A DNA stretch of 7,301 nucleotides from Actinomycetota bacterium. GTDB lineage: Bacteria > Actinomycetota > Actinomycetes > Mycobacteriales > Micromonosporaceae. Below, piece after piece: positions 1 through 7,301 of the stretch. The notes beneath the pieces are model-generated. The model ran no database searches and was not told the DNA's origin. It saw only the letters and a program-made list of their open reading frames with translations. The stretch lies in the NCBI GenBank assembly GCA_005885115.1, contig VAXX01000473.1:1-7301 (forward strand), in the 5' to 3' direction. The translations under genes and the position numbers were made by a program. Positions within the stretch are counted from its first letter, which is position 1. The number at the start of each line of letters is the position of its first letter.

Positions 1-738
1 TACCTGGTCGGTACCGTCGCCGGCGGGCTGCTGGTCCTCGCCTCGATCCTGCCCCGGCTCCAGCGCGCCCAGGCGGCCACCGAGATGATCACCGTCGAGG
101 CCAGCTCGTACGCCGGTGGGGTACTCGGGCTGCTGCTGGCCTCCCGGTCGCTGCCCCACCTCGCGGCGTTCACCTGCGCGTGGGGCGCCGTCCTCGGCGT
201 CGCGGCGGCCAAGCCCGACCGCAACCATCTGTACCGCAGCATCCTGATCTGGCTCGCCGCCGCGCACGAGGTGGCCGCCTGGTGGCTGCTGATGACCATC
301 GGCAAGGTGGGCGTGCCCGAGGCGTACACCCTGGCCGTCGCGCTCGTCGCGCTGATCACCGGATACTTCGAGGTCCGCCGGCACCCGGAGATCTCCAGCT
401 GGATCTCGTACGGCATCGCACTGGTCGCGGCGTTCCTGCCGAGCGTGGCGATCGTGCTGGCCACCGGCCAGACGCCGCTGCGCCGGGTACTGCTGATCGT
501 GGCCGCCGCCACCACCGTGGCCCTGGGCGCCTGGCGCCGCCAGCAGGCCCCGGTCGTGGTCGGCGGGGTGGTGCTCGCCGTCGCCTCGCTGCACGAGCTG
601 GCCGTGGTGTCCACCACCGCGCTGCTCTGGACGGTGATGGCGATCGTCGGGGCCGGGCTGGTCGCGCTGGGCGCCAACTTCGAGAAACGCCGGCAGGATC
701 TGCTGCGGCTACGCGGGGCGCTCGGTCGGTTGCGCTAG
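1..738 (+). CDS. C-terminal part of a multi-spanning membrane protein (SCO7613 C-terminal-domain type), 5' end outside window
   Basis: The frame is open from base 1, so the gene starts upstream and 245 codons are visible before a TAG at 736-738. An ATG at 85 is internal and not a likely start. The protein is a string of roughly eight hydrophobic segments rich in Ala, Val, Leu and Gly, separated by short loops carrying Arg/Lys, so it sits in the cytoplasmic membrane. The 'PEAYTL' motif in a loop before a membrane segment, 'LHELA' before the last segments, and the basic end '[16 protein letters not shown]' are what I recall of the large actinobacterial membrane proteins annotated with an SCO7613 C-terminal domain, whose function is not known. 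The end looks intact. It converges on purE and overlaps its 3' end by 30 bases. Family assignment is from recognition of the tail; no catalytic motif is visible. Confidence 0.85.
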   Translation, partial: YLVGTVAGGLLVLASILPRLQRAQAATEMITVEASSYAGGVLGLLLASRSLPHLAAFTCAWGAVLGVAAAKPDRNHLYRSILIWLAAAHEVAAWWLLMTIGKVGVPEAYTLAVALVALITGYFEVRRHPEISSWISYGIALVAAFLPSVAIVLATGQTPLRRVLLIVAAATTVALGAWRRQQAPVVVGGVVLAVASLHELAVVSTTALLWTVMAIVGAGLVALGANFEKRRQDLLRLRGALGRLR

Positions 739-1209
739 CTTCAGCGCCGCGTCCTTCTCGGCGACCAGCTCCCGCAGATCGAGCTGGTACCCGGCCATCC
801 GCTCCCGCAGGGTCACGTCGGCGACGCCGAGCATGCGTACCGCGAGCAGTCCCGCGTTACGGGCGCCGCCGATCGACACGGTCGCCACCGGTACGCCGGC
901 CGGCATCTGCACGATCGACAGCAGGGAGTCCAGCCCGTCGAGGTACTTCAGCGGCACCGGTACGCCGATGACCGGCAGTACCGTCGCGGAGGCCACCATC
1001 CCGGGCAGGTGGGCGGCTCCCCCGGCCCCGGCGATGAGCACCTTGAGTCCCCGGCCGGCCGCCTGCTCGGCGTAGTCCAGCATCTTGCGCGGGGTACGGT
1101 GCGCCGAGACCACCCCGACCTCGTACGGGACGCCGAACTCGTCGAGCGCTTCGGCGGCACCGCGCATGGTCGGCCAGTCCGAGTCGCTACCCATGATGAT
1201 CCCGATCAT
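709..1209 (-). CDS. purE: N5-carboxyaminoimidazole ribonucleotide mutase (class I PurE)
   Basis: A 166-residue cytoplasmic enzyme that rearranges N5-CAIR to CAIR in de novo purine synthesis, acting straight after PurK. Family hallmarks are all visible: the phosphate/ribose-binding 'GSDSDWPTM' (residues 7-15), the catalytic 'SAHRTP' with His37 (equivalent to E. coli His45), '[12 protein letters not shown]' (60-71), 'PVIGVPV' (79-85) and '[17 protein letters not shown]' (95-111). Length is normal for bacterial class I PurE, an octamer in characterised species. The ATG at 1209 is chosen because it overlaps the purK TGA as ATGA and has GGGAGG at 1219-1214 four bases upstream. A longer frame running into purK is an antisense-type artefact. 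The last residues are encoded on the opposite strand of the neighbouring membrane gene's 3' end; the stop is TAG at 711-709. Co-transcription and translational coupling with purK are inferred. Confidence 0.97.
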   Translation of the reverse strand: MIGIIMGSDSDWPTMRGAAEALDEFGVPYEVGVVSAHRTPRKMLDYAEQAAGRGLKVLIAGAGGAAHLPGMVASATVLPVIGVPVPLKYLDGLDSLLSIVQMPAGVPVATVSIGGARNAGLLAVRMLGVADVTLRERMAGYQLDLRELVAEKDAALKLAQPTERPA

Positions 1210-2330
1210 CTGGCCTCCCGCAGCCAGCTCGCCGCGGCCCGGGCCCGCTCGCGGGCCTGCGCCATGGACGAGCCCACCGCTGTGACGTGACCGATCTTGC
1301 GGCCGGGCCGGACCTGCTTGCCGTACAGGTGCAGCTTGATGCCGGGATCGGCGGCGAACAGGTGGTGTACCCGCTCGTCCAGCGACATCCCGCCCGGCTC
1401 GCCGCCCAGGACGTTGGCCATCACGACGGCCGGCGCGGTCAGCCCGGTATCCCCGAGCGGATAGTCCAGGACCGCCCGCAGGTGCTGCTCGAACTGGGAC
1501 GTACGGGCGCCCTCGATCGTCCAGTGCCCGGAGTTGTGCGGCCGCATCGCGAGCTCGTTGACCAGCAGCCCGTCGGCGGTGTCGAACAGCTCGACGGCGA
1601 GCAGGCCCACCACGTCCAGCTCGGTAGCCAGCCGGATGGCCAGCCGCTGCGCCTCGACGGCGCGCCCGGGGTCCAGGGCGGGCGCCGGGGCGAGCACCTC
1701 CACGCAGATCCCGTCCCGTTGTACCGTCTCGACCACCGGGTACGCCGCGACCTGCCCGTACGGGGACCGGGCCACCAGCGCCGACAGTTCCCGGCGCAGC
1801 GGTACCCGCTCCTCGACGATGAACTCGGGCAGGTCGGGCAGCTCCGTGGCGGACTCGACCACCCAGACGCCCCGCCCGTCGTACCCCCCGCGCACCGCCT
1901 TGACCACGACGGGCCAGCCGGTCTCCGCCGCGAACGCGTCGACGTCCGGGCCGGGTGCCCACCGCGGCACCGGTACCCCCAGCTCGCCCAGTCGTTCCCG
2001 CATCGCCCGCTTGTCCTGCGCGAAGCGCAGCGCCGCCGCCCCGGGCAGCACCCGGTACCCGTCGGCGGCCAGCGCCTGGATGTGCTCCTGCGGTACGTGC
2101 TCGTGGTCGAAGGTGACCACGTCGCAGCCCTTGGCGAAGGCGCGCAGCGCGTCCAGGTCGGTGTGCTGCCCGACGTGGACGTCCGCGGCGACCAGCGCCG
2201 CGCCGTCGTCGGGCGAAACCGCCAGTACGCGCAGTGACTGGCCCAGGGCGATCGCGGCCTGATGGGTCATCCGGGCCAGTTGGCCACCGCCCACCATGCC
2301 GACCACGGGCAGGCCGGTACGGGTATCCAT
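1206..2330 (-). CDS. purK: 5-(carboxyamino)imidazole ribonucleotide synthase (PurK), ATP-grasp enzyme
   Basis: A 374-residue ATP-grasp carboxylase that uses ATP and bicarbonate to convert AIR to N5-CAIR, the substrate of PurE encoded just downstream. Domains in order: N-terminal pre-ATP-grasp fold with 'GGGQLARM' (residues 14-21); ATP-grasp domain starting at 'DKRAMRE' (106-112), with the nucleotide-binding '[11 protein letters not shown]' (144-154) and the metal/substrate signature '[13 protein letters not shown]' (258-270); and a C-terminal lid with '[15 protein letters not shown]' (336-350). Nothing is missing and the length is usual. The ATG at 2330 is the only start that keeps the full N-terminal strand before GGGQ. 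It lies 24 bases after the GNAT gene's stop and has only a poor ribosome site (AGGA 11 bases away), but a TAGGAT -10-like box at 2346-2341. The terminal TGA overlaps the purE ATG, a standard purK-purE arrangement. Confidence 0.97.
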   Translation of the reverse strand: MDTRTGLPVVGMVGGGQLARMTHQAAIALGQSLRVLAVSPDDGAALVAADVHVGQHTDLDALRAFAKGCDVVTFDHEHVPQEHIQALAADGYRVLPGAAALRFAQDKRAMRERLGELGVPVPRWAPGPDVDAFAAETGWPVVVKAVRGGYDGRGVWVVESATELPDLPEFIVEERVPLRRELSALVARSPYGQVAAYPVVETVQRDGICVEVLAPAPALDPGRAVEAQRLAIRLATELDVVGLLAVELFDTADGLLVNELAMRPHNSGHWTIEGARTSQFEQHLRAVLDYPLGDTGLTAPAVVMANVLGGEPGGMSLDERVHHLFAADPGIKLHLYGKQVRPGRKIGHVTAVGSSMAQARERARAAASWLREAR

Positions 2331-2340
2331 CTCGGCCGCG

Positions 2341-2346
2341 ATCCTA
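2341..2346 (-). promoter_or_regulatory. Possible -10 box (TAGGAT) just upstream of purK
   Basis: Read on the minus strand, TAGGAT fits the actinobacterial TANNNT -10 pattern and ends 10 bases before the purK ATG, so transcription would begin only a few bases before the start codon. No good -35 is seen 17-18 bases further upstream. The alternative is that purK is only read through from the GNAT gene, whose stop is 24 bases upstream, and that the AGGA here is a distant ribosome site. Weak call. Confidence 0.3.
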
Positions 2347-2354
2347 ACCGACCG

Positions 2355-3305
2355 CTACAGGTCGAGGATCGCCTCGGTCCGGACCGAGCTCGGGACGAAG
2401 CCCAGCCGGTCGTTGACGGCGAGCATCGGGGCGTTGGTCACGTCGTTCTCGGTCAGCACCCGGGTCACGTCGGGGCGCTGCGCGGCGAGCCGGCGCAGGC
2501 AGCCGTCCTTGATCCACAACGCCAGGCCGCGCCGGCGGTGGGCGGCCACGACCGCGGTGTCCCCGGTGAAACCGCTGGCGCCGGCGGTGCGGGCCACCTG
2601 GACCTCGGTGTAGGCCACGACGGTACGGGTCGGGTCCAACGCCACCGTCACGTACCCGGTGCGGTCCCGGCGGGCCGCGTCCGCCTCCAGATCCCGTACC
2701 CGCTCCGGCGTGTACCGCTCCTCGTCCACCGCGTCGTCATGCGGCGCGTCGTTGATCGCGTTGCGCGCCTGCGCGTACGAGGCCAGGAGTTCCTCGGGCG
2801 CCGATCCGGTCCAGGACACCCGCTCGTACCCGGGCACGTCCGGTACCGGCCCGGTGCGCAGCGGCAGGCGCAGCACGCTGTACCGCAACCGGTCGGTACC
2901 CTCCCGGGCGCCGACCGCCCGGACGAAGCCGGCCGCGCCCGGCTCGACGTACTCGCCGATCAGGTGTTTGCAGCCCTGTTCTTTGGCCCGCGCGGCGGCC
3001 GCTTCCAGGAGCGCCCGTCCGGCGCCCCGCCGTCGGGCGTCCGGCGCGACGTACAGGTCGAGCCACGCCGTGGACTGGCCGTCGGTGACGCTCACCTCCG
3101 CGAACCCGTCGACGTCGCCGACCGTCCAGTACCAGCGCCGTTCGCTGGCCGGGTTGCTCCGCAGGTACGCCGCCGTCTCGACCCGGTCGGGGATCGGCTC
3201 GTCCGGTGCGACGAGCTGCTGGCAGGCGTACTGCACGTCCCAGATCCGGTACAGCAGCTCGTCGCCGCACTCGGCGGGGTACAGCGGGACGGCCCTGGGC
3301 TCCAT
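2355..3305 (-). CDS. Tandem-domain GNAT family N-acetyltransferase
   Basis: A 316-residue cytoplasmic protein with two GNAT folds in one chain. The first (about residues 1-155) has the acetyl-CoA pyrophosphate-binding motif 'VAPDARRRGAGRALL' (86-100; R91-x-x-G94-x-G96). The second (about 160-316) has 'VVAAHRRRGLALWIK' (252-266; R257-x-x-G260-x-A262) followed by the typical motif-B end 'TENDVTNAPMLAVNDRLGF' (285-303). Both cofactor loops look usable. Known tandem GNATs of this size include mycothiol synthase, but I do not see a specific match to it, so the acceptor substrate is unknown. The ATG at 3305 lacks a clear Shine-Dalgarno and is preceded six bases away by a TAGCGT -10 box, suggesting a leaderless message. 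It lies between the split ribbon-helix-helix-like gene (41-base gap) and purK (24-base gap), all on the same strand, so partial co-transcription with purK-purE is likely, without implying a role in purine synthesis. Confidence 0.93.
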   Translation of the reverse strand: MEPRAVPLYPAECGDELLYRIWDVQYACQQLVAPDEPIPDRVETAAYLRSNPASERRWYWTVGDVDGFAEVSVTDGQSTAWLDLYVAPDARRRGAGRALLEAAAARAKEQGCKHLIGEYVEPGAAGFVRAVGAREGTDRLRYSVLRLPLRTGPVPDVPGYERVSWTGSAPEELLASYAQARNAINDAPHDDAVDEERYTPERVRDLEADAARRDRTGYVTVALDPTRTVVAYTEVQVARTAGASGFTGDTAVVAAHRRRGLALWIKDGCLRRLAAQRPDVTRVLTENDVTNAPMLAVNDRLGFVPSSVRTEAILDL

Positions 3306-3311
3306 GCCCGC

Positions 3312-3341
3312 ACGCTAGCCCGCCCGCCGTACCCCTGTCGT
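3312..3341 (-). promoter_or_regulatory. Predicted leaderless promoter of the GNAT gene
   Basis: On the minus strand: -35-like ACGACA (3341-3336; four of six matches to TTGACA), an 18-base spacer, and -10 TAGCGT (3317-3312), which fits TANNNT. Only six bases separate the -10 from the ATG at 3305, so the start site should fall on or next to the first base of the start codon. The lack of a ribosome site in front of this ATG fits. It occupies most of the 41-base gap after the preceding gene. Confidence 0.55.
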
Positions 3342-3346
3342 GCCGT

Positions 3347-3601
3347 TTACCGCGTCGGTCCCTGCTTGCGCAGCTCGTCCACCGCGCCCATCGCCTCGCG
3401 GAGCTGGCCCAGCCACTGGTCGGCGTGCTGCCCGACCAGGCGTACGCACCAGGCCAGCGCCTCGGACCGGGACCGCGCGACGCCCGCGTCGACCAGCGTG
3501 TCGAGCACCTGCCGCTCGGGCTGGCGCAGCCGGGTCATGGCCGGCGCGCTGTACGTGGTGAACAGCTCGTCGGTCTCCCCGGCCCGCGCGCCCCAGGACA
3601 C
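3347..3601 (-). CDS. C-terminal half of the split gene: ribbon-helix-helix-like segment (84 aa if translated from GTG 3601)
   Basis: The stretch 'ELFTTYSAPAMTRLRQPERQVLDTLVDAGVARSRSEALAWC...' (from about residue 12 of this frame) reads like a strand followed by two helices, with the 'xSRSEALxxxxxxL' pattern of ribbon-helix-helix (CopG/Arc-like) DNA-binding proteins; a final amphipathic helix 'DQWLGQLREAMGAVDEL' follows. A DNA-binding regulator is inferred, not proven. GTG 3601 is the first start codon after the TGA at 3668, but it has no properly spaced ribosome site (GGAAG abuts it) and would cut off the conserved 'IGIARQAEHRYRRK' segment immediately upstream. Independent translation is therefore doubtful, and this is better seen as the 3' part of the interrupted gene. 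The stop at 3347 is followed after 41 bases by the GNAT gene. Confidence 0.55.
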   Translation of the reverse strand: MSWGARAGETDELFTTYSAPAMTRLRQPERQVLDTLVDAGVARSRSEALAWCVRLVGQHADQWLGQLREAMGAVDELRKQGPTR

Positions 3602-3667
3602 CTTCCGCCGGTACCGGTGCTCGGCCTGCCGCGCGATGCCGATCCGGCGGTCCCGGGTGGCCTCGCG

Positions 3668-3910
3668 TCAGCTCGCGATCCGGCCGGCCTCGGCACTGGC
3701 CCGCTCGGCCGGGCTGGCGTCCTCGCCCAGTGCCGGCTCGGGCAGCCGGCCGATGATCAGGATCTCGTCCCGGTCGATGGTGATCTCAGGTCGCTCGGTG
3801 AACCAGTCGTCCGGCAGCGCCCCGATCAGCCAGGCCGGCGCGTCGTCGGCGGGCGGCGGCTCGCTGCGCCCGCCCCGGCCCCACGGCCCGGCGAAATGTT
3901 CCCGCTTCAT
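3668..3910 (-). CDS. N-terminal half of the split gene (80 aa), conserved actinobacterial hypothetical protein
   Basis: Begins 'MKREHFAGPWGRGGR', followed by a Pro/Ala-rich linker and 'APAWLIGALPDDWFTERPEITIDRDEILIIGRL' (about residues 24-56), then an acidic/Ala-rich helix ending 'AEAGRIAS' at the TGA. I chose ATG 3910 over the upstream in-frame ATG 3934 because GGAGG (3921-3917) sits six bases before it, and because ATG 3934 lies upstream of the predicted transcription start. By itself this half has no DNA-binding segment; that is in the part after the TGA. The ribosome site and promoter look healthy, so the N-terminal peptide is probably made whatever the fate of the rest. Function unknown. 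Confidence 0.65.
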   Translation of the reverse strand: MKREHFAGPWGRGGRSEPPPADDAPAWLIGALPDDWFTERPEITIDRDEILIIGRLPEPALGEDASPAERASAEAGRIAS

Positions 3911-3934
3911 GCTTTCCCTCCCAGGTCCTTGCAT

Positions 3935-3958
3935 TGATTACATGCTTACACCGCTACA
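3935..3958 (-). repeat. Three tandem 8-base repeats (consensus TGTARNNR), candidate operator
   Basis: Read on the minus strand from 3958: TGTAGCGG, TGTAAGCA, TGTAATCA, in direct 8-base register with TGTA constant. They cover the predicted -10 box and most of the spacer of the promoter for the ribbon-helix-helix-like gene. Ribbon-helix-helix repressors such as MetJ bind tandem 8-base half-sites cooperatively, so autoregulation is a reasonable inference; nothing here proves it. Confidence 0.5.
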
Positions 3959-3965
3959 ACTGCAA
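3937..3965 (-). promoter_or_regulatory. Predicted sigma-A-type promoter of the ribbon-helix-helix-like gene
   Basis: On the minus strand: -35 TTGCAG (3965-3960), a 17-base spacer, -10 TGTAAT (3942-3937; five of six to TATAAT). Start of transcription would be near 3930, giving a leader of about 20 bases that contains the GGGAGGG ribosome site (3922-3916) before ATG 3910. The three tandem octamers at 3958-3935 overlap it. Confidence 0.55.
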
Positions 3966-3987
3966 CGACAACCACGGCGGGTAAGGT
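3960..3987 (+). promoter_or_regulatory. Possible leaderless promoter of the metallophosphoesterase gene
   Basis: TAAGGT (3982-3987) matches TANNNT and ends six bases before the ATG at 3994, the spacing expected for a leaderless message. A weak -35 candidate, CTGCAA (3960-3965), lies 16 bases upstream and is the same six bases, on the other strand, as the -35 of the divergent gene. AAGG in the same box could instead act as a ribosome site seven bases from the ATG. Confidence 0.4.
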
Positions 3988-4813
3988 CGCGGAATGGCCG
4001 ATACGGGCAAGGTCTTCGCGATCAGCGACCTGCACGTCGCATACCCGGACAACCGGGCCTTCGTCGAGGCGCTGCGGCCGGAGTCGGCGGAAGACTGGCT
4101 GCTGGTGGCCGGGGACGTCGCGGAGACGTTCGCCCAGGTCGGCTGGGCGCTGGAGACGCTGCGCGGCCGGTTCGCCCGGGTGGTGTCGGCGCCGGGTAAC
4201 CACGAGCTGTGGACCCCGCCGGCGGATCCGGTGCAGCTTCGTGGACAGGAACGCTATGACGCGTTGGTACGGATGTGCCGGGCGCTCGATGTCGATACGC
4301 CGGAGGATCCGTACCCGGTCTGGAACGGCGCGGTCACCATCGCGCCGCTGTTCCTGCTGTACGACTACACGTTCCAGCCGTCCGGCATCGGCTCTAAGGC
4401 CGACGGGCTGGCGCTGGCGTACGAGACCGGCATCGTCTGCCGGGACGAGGAGCTGCTGTACCCGGATCCGTGGCCGAGCCGGGAGGACTGGTGCCGGGCC
4501 CGGGTGCGGCTCACCGAGCACCGGCTCGCCACCCAGGACCCGGCGTTGCCGACCGTCCTGGTCAACCACTTCCCGCTGGTCCGCGAGCCGACGAACATCC
4601 TGCGGTACCCGCAGTTCGCCCAGTGGTGCGGCACGGAGCTGACCGCCGAGTGGCACGTACGCTTCGACGCGCTCGCCGTCGTGTACGGGCACCTGCACAT
4701 CCCGCGCAGCACCCGGTACGACGGCGTGCCGTTCGAGGAGGTGTCGCTGGGGTACCCGCGCGAGTGGCAGCCGCGCCCGAACCCGCCCCGGCTGCGCGAG
4801 ATCCTGCCCGCGC

Positions 4814-6721
<1,908 letters not shown>

Positions 6722-6728
6722 GGACTCG

Positions 6729-6734
6729 ATGCTA
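6729..6734 (-). promoter_or_regulatory. -10 box (TAGCAT) of the DUF255 gene, probably leaderless
   Basis: On the minus strand TAGCAT fits TANNNT and ends seven bases before GTG 6721, placing the transcription start on the start codon. This supports GTG 6721 as the start, since no ribosome site precedes it. No convincing -35 is visible at the usual distance; a palindrome occupies 6748-6736 just upstream. Confidence 0.45.
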
Positions 6735-6735
6735 T

Positions 6736-6748
6736 GCCACGCCGTGGC
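6736..6748. repeat. Perfect 6+1+6 inverted repeat in the divergent promoter region
   Basis: GCCACG, one C, then CGTGGC. It abuts the predicted -10 of the DUF255 gene in the 122-base gap between two divergent genes, where a repressor site could lie. It may also be chance in GC-rich DNA. Nothing else is obvious in this gap. Confidence 0.35.
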
Positions 6749-6843
6749 GGCAGACCGGCAGGGCGGTGGCCGATCTTGCAACACGGATCGCGTGGGGAGC
6801 GATGAAGGAGCGAGGGCGGCACATGGACGGAGCGTGATCCGCG

Positions 6844-7188
6844 GTGGCCGATGCAGAGGTCTGTCGCTGGTGTTGGCGCGACATCGAGTGGGACTCCGCG
6901 GCCGAAGCCTGGCGGCACGTCGAATCGGGTAGCCGGTTCTGCCCGGACGGCACCCCGGCCGCGAGGAACATCACGCGGCGCCGGAAGCTGCCGGCGTCGC
7001 GGTCGGCGGTCGTGATCGAGACGGGTCCGGCCGCGGGGGTCTCGATCGAGGTCGTGGGCGATGCCGTCCACGTCGACTGGTACGGGCCCCGGCACGCCGA
7101 GATGGCTCCGGACGTGGCGCGCTCGATGGGGTACGTGCTGCGCAGCGCCGCCGGACGGACCGGGCCGGAACCGGGATCACGGAGTTGA
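6844..7188 (+). CDS. Small hypothetical protein with Cys/His-rich N-terminus (114 aa)
   Basis: I do not recognise a named family. The N-terminal part has Cys7-x2-Cys10, His25 and Cys33 in 'CRWC...[11 protein letters not shown]', spaced like a small zinc-binding ribbon or knuckle; metal binding is inferred. Residues 40-50 are basic ('[13 protein letters not shown]'), and the C-terminal half ('[17 protein letters not shown]...[26 protein letters not shown]') looks like a small alternating strand/helix domain with a hydrophobic core. GTG 6844 is the only reasonable start: an in-frame TGA lies at 6835-6837, and no later start keeps the Cys pair. GGAG at 6829-6832 is 11 bases upstream, a long but possible spacing. 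Strong G/C bias at third positions supports coding. It diverges from the DUF255 gene and ends 54 bases before a convergent gene. The segment encoding residues 25-32 carries the second copy of the 23-base repeat. Confidence 0.75.
   Translation: MADAEVCRWCWRDIEWDSAAEAWRHVESGSRFCPDGTPAARNITRRRKLPASRSAVVIETGPAAGVSIEVVGDAVHVDWYGPRHAEMAPDVARSMGYVLRSAAGRTGPEPGSRS
6917..6939 (+). repeat. 23-base direct repeat, copy 2
   Basis: Second copy of the repeat at 6697-6719, 220 bases away in the same orientation. Here it lies on the sense strand of the Cys/His-rich gene and encodes part of 'HVESGSRF', an amino acid sequence unrelated to that of copy 1. Confidence 0.7.
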
Positions 7189-7221
7189 CACGAACGGCCG
7201 ACCATCCCCTCCTCGCCGTTC

Positions 7222-7236
7222 CCGCGGTCTGCGCGG
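7222..7236. terminator. Weak hairpin between convergent genes
   Basis: CCGCG, loop GTCTG, CGCGG: a five-base-pair GC stem in the 54-base gap between the convergent stops at 7188 and 7243. No U-run follows on either strand. It may help termination in both directions, but the stem is short for this composition. Confidence 0.2.
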
Positions 7237-7242
7237 CACCGG

Positions 7243-7301
7243 CTACGAGGCGCCTTCGTTGCGGAACGGGATGATCTTGCCGCCCTGGTTGCGGGCGAGC
7301 T
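7243..7301 (-). CDS. C-terminal end of an unidentified protein, gene continues beyond the window
   Basis: On the minus strand an open frame enters from the window edge and ends at TAG (7245-7243), giving the tail 'LARNQGGKIIPFRNEGAS'. Of its 18 complete sense codons, 17 end in G or C (all but one GAA), as in the neighbouring genes, and a convergent stop after 54 bases is a natural gene boundary. Too short to name a family. Confidence 0.5.
   Translation of the reverse strand, partial: LARNQGGKIIPFRNEGAS

Larger units (their letters stand above)
3347..3910 (-). pseudogene. Conserved ribbon-helix-helix-like gene interrupted by a single in-frame TGA
   Basis: The frames at 3910-3668 and 3667-3347 are the same frame, separated only by TGA at 3670-3668. 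After the TGA, 22 sense codons precede the first possible restart (GTG at 3601); all 22 end in G or C and contain no start codon, so this stretch looks like protein-coding sequence and not a spacer. I recall actinobacterial homologues of about 180-200 residues in which the segments 'LPDDWF...RPEITIDRDEILIIG', 'GRIA..RE.TR..RI.IA..AEHRY..KVSWGAR', and 'MTRLRQPERQVLDTLVDAGVARSRSEALAW' form one chain. Joined, this locus gives 187 positions with the TGA at position 81, aligned where homologues have, as I remember, an aromatic residue. A TGG to TGA change would explain it. Alternatives: read-through of UGA, two genuinely split products, or a sequencing error. Confidence 0.65.

Noticed and set aside
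1210..1962. N-terminal extension of purE to 417 residues
   Set aside because: The extension is out-of-frame purK sequence; PurE starts at ATG 1209 with its own ribosome site and normal family length.
2355..3305. Mycothiol synthase (mshD)
   Set aside because: Tandem GNAT organisation and length fit, but I could not recognise any mshD-specific sequence, so only the superfamily is called.
3668..3670. TGA as a selenocysteine codon
   Set aside because: The family has, as far as I recall, no Cys or redox site at this position and no selenocysteine-insertion hairpin is apparent after the codon.
3911..3934. Upstream ATG at 3934 as start of the small regulator-like gene
   Set aside because: It lies upstream of the predicted transcription start near 3930, while ATG 3910 has a well-spaced GGAGG.
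2262..4199. A 645-codon open frame on the plus strand
   Set aside because: It runs antisense across the GNAT gene, the split gene and into the metallophosphoesterase; its Arg/Gly/Pro/Ala-rich translation has no domain and is a shadow produced by GC-rich codon use.
7185..7190. Perfect TTGACA -35 box
   Set aside because: It overlaps the stop of the Cys/His-rich gene and has no TANNNT box 16-18 bases downstream; the following sequence belongs to a convergent gene.

Overview
This is a very GC-rich chromosomal window with strong G/C bias at third codon positions. Gene content (split class I PurE plus PurK, an SCO7613-type membrane protein, a DUF255 thioredoxin-domain protein, a small actinobacterial ribbon-helix-helix-like protein), TANNNT -10 boxes placed right before start codons and very frequent GTAC tetramers all point to an actinomycete, probably Micromonosporaceae. 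That placement rests on recall of family features, not on a search.

Layout. Positions 1-738 (+) hold the C-terminal part of a multi-membrane-span protein. It meets tail to tail, with a 30-base overlap, a minus-strand cluster that reads from right to left. That cluster runs from a small regulator-like gene (3910-3347, split by an in-frame TGA), through a tandem GNAT acetyltransferase (3305-2355), to purK (2330-1206) and purE (1209-709, ATGA overlap with purK). Divergent from the cluster is a calcineurin-like metallophosphoesterase (3994-4851, +). Its end overlaps by 38 bases the end of a DUF255/YyaL-type gene on the minus strand (6721-4814). Divergent from that is a small Cys/His-rich hypothetical gene (6844-7188, +). 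The last 59 bases are the C-terminal end of an unidentified minus-strand gene. No gap between genes exceeds about 125 bases, so there is no long non-coding stretch.

Function. PurK and PurE carry out the two-step conversion of AIR to CAIR in de novo purine synthesis. The other genes have no obvious shared pathway with them. Most of the window is ordinary housekeeping or conserved-hypothetical sequence, and I found no convincing new defence, mobile or biosynthetic system.

The points that deserve a second look are: (1) the small ribbon-helix-helix-like gene, apparently one conserved gene cut in two by a single TGA with no frame change; (2) three tandem 8-base repeats lying exactly across that gene's predicted promoter, as expected for an autoregulatory operator; (3) a 23-base direct repeat with one mismatch in two unrelated genes on opposite strands; (4) two convergent gene pairs with overlapping 3' ends; and (5) a series of likely leaderless promoters.
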